Shown here in pieces: positions 24,952-32,600 of a stretch of 64,000 bases of DNA. The stretch's first letter is position 1; each line of letters begins with the position of its first letter. Below the pieces are notes generated by a model that saw only the letters and a list, made by a program, of their open reading frames with translations, was not told the DNA's origin and did no database searches. Location: the NCBI RefSeq assembly GCF_020037125.1, contig NZ_JAIQDG010000004.1, forward strand, positions 310,001 to 374,000, in the 5' to 3' direction. This DNA is from Myxococcus sp. RHSTA-1-4. Its GTDB lineage: Bacteria > Myxococcota > Myxococcia > Myxococcales > Myxococcaceae. The translations under genes were made by a program, and so were the position numbers.

Positions 24952-26148
24952 ATGAGGAGTGCCTTGGACGACAGCCACAACGCCCCCGCGGACTCCAGCG
25001 GCATCACCTACACGGAGCTGCCCGAATCCGCCGGGCGGGATACCGCGGATCAGCTCCGGCTGCTCATCGAGAACGTCACGGACTACGCCATCGTGACGCT
25101 CGACACGCACGGCCATGTCGCGAGCTGGAATCCGGGCGCCGAGCGCATCAAGGGCTACCGTGCCGAGGAGATCCTGGGCCAGCACTTCAGCCGCTTCTAC
25201 CCGCCGGAGGCGTTAGCGAAGCGGAAGCCCTGGAAGGCGCTGGAAGTGGCGGCCCGAGAGGGCCGCTTCGCCGAGGAGGGCTGGCGCGTGCGCAGGGACG
25301 GCAGCCGCTTCTGGGCCAACGTCGTCATCAGCGCCCTCTACGAGGACGGCCGGCTGCGCGGCTTCGGCAAGGTGGTGCGCGACTTCACGGACCGGAAGCA
25401 GGCCGAGGAGCGGCGCGAGCTGGAGCGCCTGCGCGAGGCCCTGCACGACCGGGACGTGTTCCTGTCGGTCGCCTCTCACGAGCTGAAGACGCCGCTCACC
25501 CCGCTTCAGCTCAAGCTGACGTCCCTGCAGCGCCTCGCGGAGAATACGCCCGAGGGCGCCCTGTCCAGCGCGCGCGTGGCCCGGGAGCTGGACGTGGCGC
25601 GCCGGCAGGTGCGCAAGCTCGCCGACCTCATCGAGGACCTGCTCGACGTGTCGCGCATCAACGTGGGCAAGCTGTCACTGGAGCCCGAGCCCATGGACCT
25701 CGCCGCCGCCGTCCGGGAGGTGGTGGCGCGCTACACGCCGCAAGCCGCCCAGGTGGACAGCACCCTGACCCTGGATGCCCCGGCGCCCGTCGAGGGGGTA
25801 TGGGACAAGCGGCGGCTGGACCAGGTGGTGACGAACCTCATCACCAACGCGCTCAAGTACGGGGCCGGCGGGCCCGTCCACGTGCGAGTGAGCACCGAGA
25901 ACGGGGAGTCCTGCCTGAGCGTCCGAGACGAGGGCATCGGCATCGCGCCGGAGGACCAGCCCCGCATCTTCGACCGCTTCGTGCGCGCCGTCTCCGAGCG
26001 CAACTACGGCGGCATGGGCCTGGGGCTCTTCATCACCCAGCAAGTCGTCGAGGCGCACGGCGGCGAAATCCGCGTCCACAGCGCGCCGGGTCAAGGCGCC
26101 ACCTTCACCGTGCGGCTCCCACCAGGTTCCGCTCCGTCCGGAAGGTGA
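24952..26148 (+). CDS. Soluble PAS-domain sensor histidine kinase
   Basis: The 398-residue protein has a PAS domain (about 34-150: IENVTDYAIVTLDTHGHVAS, GYRAEEILGQHFSRFY), a HisKA dimerisation domain with phospho-acceptor H176 in VASHELKTPLTPLQ, and a HATPase_c domain with N-box NLITNALKYG, G1 DEGIGI and G2 GGMGLGLF. No membrane segment is present, so the signal is internal. There is no receiver domain and no response-regulator gene beside it: an orphan kinase. Start is uncertain: ATG 24952, or TTG 24964, which has GAGGAG 4-5 bases before it. It diverges from the PEGA kinase across 274 bases in which I see no gene. Confidence 0.92.
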   Translation: MRSALDDSHNAPADSSGITYTELPESAGRDTADQLRLLIENVTDYAIVTLDTHGHVASWNPGAERIKGYRAEEILGQHFSRFYPPEALAKRKPWKALEVAAREGRFAEEGWRVRRDGSRFWANVVISALYEDGRLRGFGKVVRDFTDRKQAEERRELERLREALHDRDVFLSVASHELKTPLTPLQLKLTSLQRLAENTPEGALSSARVARELDVARRQVRKLADLIEDLLDVSRINVGKLSLEPEPMDLAAAVREVVARYTPQAAQVDSTLTLDAPAPVEGVWDKRRLDQVVTNLITNALKYGAGGPVHVRVSTENGESCLSVRDEGIGIAPEDQPRIFDRFVRAVSERNYGGMGLGLFITQQVVEAHGGEIRVHSAPGQGATFTVRLPPGSAPSGR

Positions 26149-26187
26149 GGACCGGCGGCGGCCCCCTGGTTGGACAGCGGTTGAAAC

Positions 26188-26207
26188 ACTGTGGGATATC
26201 TCACAGT
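26188..26207. promoter_or_regulatory. 20-bp near-perfect dyad upstream of the hydrolase cluster
   Basis: ACTGTGGGATATCTCACAGT is palindromic at 18 of 20 positions; the two mismatches would form G-U pairs in RNA. It lies 26 bases before the LysM-like gene, next to TTGAAA at 26181-26186, which may be a -35. It is probably an operator controlling the cluster, or less likely a hairpin ending the histidine kinase message. Confidence 0.45.
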
Positions 26208-26233
26208 CATCTGGCTACGACCCGGGCCGCTCC

Positions 26234-27199
26234 ATGCTCCTTCATCAACGCCTGAGAGAAGGGCAGCGCGAGTACCTCCTCCTCGCGTTGCATGACCCAC
26301 TCCCCGAGGGCTGCCAGGCCCTGGACGCCGGTCGCGGATGGACGCTCGAGCACCGGCTGCGGCGGCTCGCGCTGGACGAGTCCAACCTGCGCACCCTGAG
26401 CATGCTGGTCCAGGCCCATGGCTCCCTCGGCCACCATGCGGCGCGAACCTCGGAGGACGTGGTGCGCCAGGCGGCCACCCTGCTCTCCTTCGGCGTGCTC
26501 CGGCTGGCCCTGGCGCCCCCGCCCTCGCGCTACGGCGCCCCCGCCTTCCCGGAGGAGGCGCCGAAGCAGGAGCCGCCCGTCACCCCCGAGGAGGACATCA
26601 CCCTCCGGCTCCAGGTGGTGGACGACGTCAGCGACGGGCCCATCTCCGGCATCAAGCTGAAGCTCCAGTTCTCCGACAAGTCGGAGAAGGAGGCCACCAC
26701 CGATGGGGAGGGCCGCATCGACCTGCCGAAGGTGCCGAAGGGGAGTGTCAGCGTGCTGTCCCTCATCGAGGGCGCCACGCTGAGCAACTCCGTGGCGCTC
26801 GTGCGCACCGGCGGCCCGTGGTCCGGCCAGAAGCCCACCAAGGCGGGCACGAAGTCCCAGGCCACCTCGCAGCGCGTCCTGGTGAAGGTCACCGAGCACC
26901 GCGTCATTGACGAGGAGACGCTGGAGAACGTGGCGGAGATGTACGGCCTCACCGCGGATGCGCTCGCGCAATTCAACTGGGGAACGACGGACCCGGAGCA
27001 GATCCAGCGGCGCCTGGAGATCTCCGTGGGGTGCACGCGCAAGGACGAGGGCGGCAAGTACGTGTTCAGCCGCGACGACGACCCGGGCATTCTCTACGTG
27101 CCCCGCCCCGTGGCGCTGACCGGGCTGGCGGTGGACCAGAGCCACATCCTCCGCGTGAAGCGGGCCCGCAGGCCGCGGCCCTTCAGCTTCTCGATTTGA
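26234..27199 (+). CDS. LysM-like protein resembling contractile-injection accessory proteins
   Basis: The 321-residue protein has no signal peptide. An N-terminal helical part (1-110) is followed by a carboxypeptidase-regulatory-like beta domain (about 125-195; ITLRLQVVDDVSDGPISGIK, TTDGEGRIDLPKV) and a LysM-like region (about 220-262; EETLENVAEMYGLTADALAQ, then FNWGTTDPEQI), ending with a VGC and DDPGILYVP stretch. From memory, FNWGT-VGC-DDPG-YVP regions occur in proteins coded near type VI secretion VgrG/PAAR genes together with lysozyme-like cargo; that comparison needs a search. It opens the cluster of five same-strand genes ending at 36130. Confidence 0.65.
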   Translation: MLLHQRLREGQREYLLLALHDPLPEGCQALDAGRGWTLEHRLRRLALDESNLRTLSMLVQAHGSLGHHAARTSEDVVRQAATLLSFGVLRLALAPPPSRYGAPAFPEEAPKQEPPVTPEEDITLRLQVVDDVSDGPISGIKLKLQFSDKSEKEATTDGEGRIDLPKVPKGSVSVLSLIEGATLSNSVALVRTGGPWSGQKPTKAGTKSQATSQRVLVKVTEHRVIDEETLENVAEMYGLTADALAQFNWGTTDPEQIQRRLEISVGCTRKDEGGKYVFSRDDDPGILYVPRPVALTGLAVDQSHILRVKRARRPRPFSFSI

Positions 27200-27256
27200 G
27201 CCCGCCTTCCCGTCCATGAACTCCACGGGTTGAGCCAACAAGGTTGCCGGGAGACA

Positions 27257-27262
27257 TAGAAT
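27257..27262 (+). promoter_or_regulatory. -10-like element TAGAAT before the exported FG-GAP-like gene
   Basis: TAGAAT matches the -10 consensus at 5 of 6 positions and lies 22 bases before the ATG at 27285. A TTGAGC is present at 27230-27235, but the 21-base spacing is too long for a classical promoter. Confidence 0.25.
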
Positions 27263-27284
27263 CGGGCCGGGCCAGGGGAATCGC

Positions 27285-28376
27285 ATGGGGACGATGACGC
27301 ACAGGCACGGGACGACGAGACCGGGGGGCGGGCCTCGCGCGGGGTGGATGCCCGCCTGCGTGCTGGCGCTCCTGGTGACGCTGCCCTTCGCGCGGGCCCG
27401 GGCGGTGGAGCCCCCGGTGGGCGCCGCGCGTTGCTCCAAGGCCGACGTCACCAGGAGCCGCCGGAGCGCCGAGAAGCTCTACCGTGACGGCCGGTACGCC
27501 GAGGCCGTGGAGTCCCTGCGGCGGACGAAGGAGTCCTGCTGGAGCGCGCTGGATGCCACGGACCGGGGCTGGCTGGTGTCCGACCTGGGCCTGGCCGCGC
27601 TGCGCGCCGGTCAACCCGAGCTGTGCCGCCAGGTGCTCGACGAGGCGCCCGCGGAGCTCGACGCCGGCTCGCGCGTGGCGAAGGCCATCGCGCACAACCG
27701 GGGGCTCTGCCAGGGGGATGGGGCCCTGCCGGTGACGGTCTTCTACTCGGGGCTTCTCATCTCCTCCCCGGCCGAGGCGTCCGCGGCCCTGACGCGCGAA
27801 TGGAGCTACTTCGTAGAGCTGCGCGAGGGACGGCTTGCTCAGCGAGCTGATCGCGAAATCGACCGGTGCACCGAAACAGACGGGGTGGAGTTGGGGGACC
27901 TCAACGTCATGGCCACCGTCGATCTCTATTCCACCCAGGCCCAACTGCTCCGCTGCCGTGCGCTGAAAATGGTCACCACCGCTCGGCCTTCGAGGGTGAG
28001 CCACGTGCGGGACCTCTTTTCCACCAAGGCTCTTGGCAAGGTACTGCCTGCGGCTCTGGCCCCGGCCATCGTGCCCGGAGACGCCGAGGAACGCTCGCGA
28101 GCGAGCGGCGAAGGGCGCACCTGGAACGACCTCGATTCGCGGCTGCGCTTCGAGCCGATCCCCGAGCGCAAGGAGGAGCTCCGGGTGCGGGGGAGCGGCG
28201 TGACGGGAGACCTGTCGCAGTGGGCGCTGGGAGACTTCAACGGTGACGGCGTCGAGGACCTCATCCTGTTGCGCACCGTGAGCCCCGAGGGCGGGAGCGC
28301 TGTTGATATGGCCGCCTTCTTGTTAACGCGCACTCAGCCCGGAGGCGTGCTGACAATCCTCGAACAGTGGAAATAG
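27285..28376 (+). CDS. Exported protein with C-terminal FG-GAP-like motif; candidate immunity protein
   Basis: The family of this 363-residue protein is not recognised. A signal peptide (hydrophobic core ACVLALLVTLPFA) follows a long 21-residue leader; a start at ATG 27348 would make it conventional, though GGGG before 27285 is a fair ribosome site. Residues 55-150 look like TPR helices (SAEKLYRDGRYAEAVESLRR). Near the end is a calcium-binding-type DFNGDGVEDLILL motif. The neighbour at 28426 has a similar motif and the following gene codes a peptidoglycan hydrolase, so a periplasmic immunity role is plausible but unproven. Third-position GC drops after about 27830. Confidence 0.65.
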   Translation: MGTMTHRHGTTRPGGGPRAGWMPACVLALLVTLPFARARAVEPPVGAARCSKADVTRSRRSAEKLYRDGRYAEAVESLRRTKESCWSALDATDRGWLVSDLGLAALRAGQPELCRQVLDEAPAELDAGSRVAKAIAHNRGLCQGDGALPVTVFYSGLLISSPAEASAALTREWSYFVELREGRLAQRADREIDRCTETDGVELGDLNVMATVDLYSTQAQLLRCRALKMVTTARPSRVSHVRDLFSTKALGKVLPAALAPAIVPGDAEERSRASGEGRTWNDLDSRLRFEPIPERKEELRVRGSGVTGDLSQWALGDFNGDGVEDLILLRTVSPEGGSAVDMAAFLLTRTQPGGVLTILEQWK

Positions 28377-28425
28377 CAAGACCGGTTGCCCCCCTGACTT
28401 TCACCAGTGGCAAAACCCCCGCCAG

Positions 28426-29616
28426 ATGACCCAAATGAGAGCGACACTCCACATCCAGGCAGCCGCTGCGTCACACCTCTTCCGGCGACTCTCGGCACGA
28501 CTGTGGCCGGCCGCCCTCCCCGTGCTGATGCTGGCGTGCGTGACGCCCCCCTCTCCCGCCAATGCCTCGGCCCCCCCGAGGGGAGAGCGGGCCTGCGACG
28601 GGGGCCCTTGCGGTGAGCAGCAACCTGCCACCTCCCAGGAACCGGCCGCACCCGCGGCCCCCGCGGTAGCGCCTTCGACCACCATCCCGACGCCCGCGGC
28701 ATCCACGCCAGCCACGACACAGCCCGAGCCAGCCACGACACAGCCCGAGCCAGCCACGACACAGCCCGAGCCAGCCACGACACAGCCCGCGGCTTCGGCC
28801 CCGTCCTCCGCGCCAGCCCGCGCGGAGGTGCCCTGCGACAGGGACTGGGCGGATGGACAGGACTTCCGCATTGAAATCGGATGGCGGAAGGACGACGGCA
28901 AGCCCCTCCGGCCCTTCAACCCCGACGACCCGATGTACCCGTATGAGCTCCGTGGGGACCGGTTCCTCTTCCTCGAAAAGGGGATGGTCTACACCGCGGT
29001 CGGCAGGTTCACCGATAGGGAGGAGGGCGAAGCGGCGCGGAGGAAAGTGGAGATCGAGCGCCCCGAGGCCCGCGTCTCCCTCATGATTCCAGGCCCCTAC
29101 CTGGCGACCGGGTCGCCCACGTGCAAGGTCAGCTCGATGACCCGGATGAAGAACCCCAGAGTCGACAAGGCCTCCTGGATTCTGGAGCAGGACGGCCTGC
29201 TGCTCGCGGGGGCACGCACGCAGTGCACCCATGGCTCGCAGACGAAGAAGGTCACCGCCATGTCCTGCGACGGGATGAAGAACCTGCTGACTGACACGGT
29301 GACCGCCCCCTGCGAGGCCCGGCGCATTGACACCTGCGTCCGTCCGGTCGTGCCCGGCGTGGTCCTGCTCGACCACTCCTATTCGATGACCGGAGGCACC
29401 AACATCCACCTGCGCGTTTATGACCTGAAGCGCAAGAAGCGGCTGCAGTCCATCGACGCGTCGCACGGTGGAGGCCCCGAGACGGAGCTGCTGAGCGTCG
29501 AGGACACGGATGGGGATGGCGTGCCGGAGCTCGTGTATTCCATCGCGGGCACCGGGCAGCGGACCCGGGTGCTCAAGTGGACCCAGGGCCGGTTCGCCGA
29601 GGTCCGCTCGAAATGA
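28426..29616 (+). CDS. Lipoprotein with Pro/Thr/Gln repeat and FG-GAP-like end; candidate immunity protein
   Basis: The 396-residue protein has a lipoprotein signal with Cys at about residue 38 (LPVLMLAC). A low-complexity tether (about 45-135) contains tandem heptapeptides (PATTQPE) coded by a 21-bp DNA repeat. The globular part (about 140-396) ends with a calcium-binding-type motif EDTDGDGVPELVYS followed by VLKWTQGRF. It thus resembles the preceding gene in its last section. The stop overlaps the ATG of the next gene as ATGA, so lipoprotein and hydrolase are translationally coupled, as expected for an immunity/effector pair. Function is inferred from context only. Confidence 0.7.
   Translation: MTQMRATLHIQAAAASHLFRRLSARLWPAALPVLMLACVTPPSPANASAPPRGERACDGGPCGEQQPATSQEPAAPAAPAVAPSTTIPTPAASTPATTQPEPATTQPEPATTQPEPATTQPAASAPSSAPARAEVPCDRDWADGQDFRIEIGWRKDDGKPLRPFNPDDPMYPYELRGDRFLFLEKGMVYTAVGRFTDREEGEAARRKVEIERPEARVSLMIPGPYLATGSPTCKVSSMTRMKNPRVDKASWILEQDGLLLAGARTQCTHGSQTKKVTAMSCDGMKNLLTDTVTAPCEARRIDTCVRPVVPGVVLLDHSYSMTGGTNIHLRVYDLKRKKRLQSIDASHGGGPETELLSVEDTDGDGVPELVYSIAGTGQRTRVLKWTQGRFAEVRSK
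28711..28790 (+). repeat. 21-bp tandem repeat, 3 full copies and a partial fourth
   Basis: The unit GCCACGACACAGCCCGAGCC plus A occurs at 28711-28731, 28732-28752 and 28753-28773, with a partial copy at 28774-28790. The full copies are identical. The unit is 7 codons, so copy changes keep the frame and alter only the length of the lipoprotein's tether. Confidence 0.9.
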
Positions 29617-32600
29617 GCTACGGCTATCAGGAGCCCTCGTACCTCTGCCTGACCCGCGAAGCGGTCAGGGATATCTACAAGGCGACGCGCGCGCCTGACG
29701 AGCTCGACGGTCACGACCGGTTCGTCCGGACGACCCGCGTACTGGGCAACCCCATCCTCACGAGCTTCAAGACGGAGCAACTCGTCCCGGTCCATCTGCC
29801 GGGCTTCGGGCCTCAGAAGAACGAAACCCGGAAGGTCAGCGTCAACCGCAAGCTCGCGCATCTCTTCATGGCGGCGTTCGAGAAAATCAAGGCGGCCCAC
29901 CTGCCCTACGTCCTGTACGACGCCGGGACCTACAACTTCCGATACAAGCAGAACACCTCGGTCAAGCAAGCCATCGCGAACCTGCCGGAGTATGCCCAGC
30001 TCCGGCAGGGCTCCGGCTTCTGGGGCTCCTGGAACTCCCTCTGCGCCGAGCACGACCGCCTTAACAATGCCTTCGAGGAGGAGGTCTTCTGCGACGGACG
30101 CATGCAGAAGAAGAAGGAGCTGCTCTCCAACCACTCCTGGGGCAGCGCCATCGACCTCAACTCGACGACCAACCCGTACGACAAGACCCAGCGCTTCGAC
30201 ATGCCCATCCGGATCGTGGAGATCATGGAAGGGTTCGGGTTCCACTGGGGCGGCTACTACCACGACTACATGCACTTCGAGTTCGCGCGCACCCAGGTCT
30301 CCGGGGCGTCGGACGAAGAGCCGTCGCAGGTGGTCTTCCCTTTCGGCGCGGACCCGCGGCGCGAGTCTCCGCTGAAGTACTACTTCTTCAACGAAGCGGG
30401 AGCCGGAGGATTCTTCCCGCTCGGCAAGCAGCAGAACCTCCATGCGGGAGTCCACCTTGAGCCGGACTCGCCAGCACCGCTGGTGCCCGTCAGGGCGGCC
30501 ATGCCCGGATATATCGTGGCCGCGCGCCTGATGGCCCCGGGGAAGGAAGGTGACAACGAAATCCTCCTGAGCGCGACGGAGGGCCGCCCGCTGGGCTTCG
30601 TCCTCGTCCGGCACGAGTTCACCGAGCCCGAGGGTACGCCCCCTCCCAAGCCCTTCCCGCTCTACAGCCTGTACATGCACCTGGCCCCTCCCAAGTGGGG
30701 GGGCGCGGAGTCCGACAAGGCGTTCGAGAAGGCGCCCTGGCTCGAGTCCTTCTTCAGGATGCAGCATGGCGCGGTGGTCAACATCGACCCTGACTCCGAC
30801 GAGGTCGGCAAGACCTACTGGGCCCAGGGCCCGCTGAATCCCCGGGCGGAGAACCATCCGGTGCGGGACCGTGCCCAGCCCGTCCCAGGTATCGTGGGTG
30901 GGCGACCCCTGGCCCTGGCGAAGCCCAGCCCCCAGGAGGTCACCGAGGCCATCGAGGCGCTCAAGAAGGGCTCCATCATCACGTTCGATCGCCCGCTCTT
31001 CCCGGTGGCCGCGGGGGAGATCATCGGATTCCTCGCGCCGGGCCGAGACGTTCCCTCCGAGGAGCTGGCTCCCGCGCAAGACTCGGGCGCCTCCGCCACC
31101 CTGGCGAGAAGCCCCCGCCCTCCGGCCGCCACGGCGCCGCTGCCCCGGTACGTGCACTGGGAGCTGTTCTCCCTGAGTGGCGGCGACAGCGGCCTCAAGT
31201 TCCTCATCGAGAAGGACGAGGCGCTGAAGGCCCTGCTCCAGGAGGTCGAGGAGCAGGACAAGAAGGACAACTTCCTGCAGATGCCCTCTGACAGGACACC
31301 GGGCGCCAGGAACGAGGTCCAGGACATCCTGGGCCCCACCGGGGTGAACATCGTCAAGGAACTCCGGACCGCGAGGTACGGCACCAGGCTGCGACAGCAC
31401 TTCAACAACGGCACCCGGTTCTTCTCGGCCGAGGACACCACCGAGAAGCCGTTCACCTGGCCCCTGACAATCACGCTGGAGAACAAGTACAAGTTCCCGG
31501 GCGATCCAACGACGGTATGCACCCTGGAGGTGCAATACAAGAAGGCGGGGGATTTCCTCTCGAGGGAGCGCTTCACCCTATCTCCCAAGAGGGACGTGCC
31601 CACGCTGACCGTGAAGCTGAGCGTGCCCGCGGCGGCGGACTCACTGTCGCTTTGGTCGCCCGTCTTCTTCGCCGACCGGCTGGAGGTGGCCGCTGACGTG
31701 CTTCGCGAGAAGCGTTTCCAGAGCCGTGCCGAGCTCTTCAAGAAGGCCGCTCGCCACCGCTGGCGCAACCTCGTGATGAACCACATCAACGAGTGGACGC
31801 CCGCGGGGCTCGTCAAGCAGCTCGAGGCACGCAAGGCGGAAGGGTTCTTCGACCACCTGGAGGACAAACCCGAGACGACCTTCGAGAAGCTGAAGGAGTA
31901 CCTGCTGCCGCTGACCTGGTGGGACCGCCCGGCGACCGAGAAGGACCCCTACGGCGAGGTCCCTGTGCTGGCGGACGCCCAGGGCCACAAAAAAAGCCTC
32001 TTCGGCGACAGCGACGCGATGCTGCCCCGGAATGCGAATGTCGTCAGCATGCATCCGGTCACCGCGCTGTGGCTGGTGGACCTCCTCGTGGAGAATGCGG
32101 TCATCGGCCTCGCGAAGGAATGGCCTCCGTGCACGCTGAAGCGAGACGAGAGCACCCTGAAGCCGCCATTCCTGGGGCTGCTCTTCAAGGGACACACCGC
32201 GCTGTCCGGCAAGGAGATGCTGACCGTCCTGGTGCAGCACGGCTACGGAACGACGGCGGGGACGAGCGCGGAGGACGTCACCTTCTGGCTCGCCGCCGGG
32301 GGGGACGGGGGCGCAGGAAGCGAGCCGCAGGTCCTTTGCCGCACCTCCTATAAAGACGGTGTCGCGCTCGGGCGCGCACGCGCCCCCTCCTGGGGCCAGT
32401 GGGAGGTGTATGCGACGCGCGCGGATGGGCAGCGCTTCGAGCCACTCGAGAGCCGCTCGACGACATTCGACGTGCCGAAGCCCGTGCTCACCGGTCAGCC
32501 CTTCGAGCTCGGCTCGAAGCCGGGCAAGCTCCGCCCGCTCGCCGCGGGCGGCATCGTCGTCCGCCAGAACTTGCCCGCGACGCTCCCGGGCTACGTCGTC

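Noticed and set aside
24678-25007. 110-codon N-terminal extension of the PEGA kinase
   Set aside because: It overlaps the divergent histidine kinase start, has no similarity to kinase sequence, and a good ATG exists at 24677.
28711-28790. CRISPR-like repeats
   Set aside because: The copies are directly adjacent with no spacers and lie in frame in a coding sequence.
31986-31997. Programmed -1 frameshift at the A7 run
   Set aside because: In frame the bases read CAC AAA AAA AGC, which does not fit X XXY YYZ, and no downstream stem or alternative product is evident.
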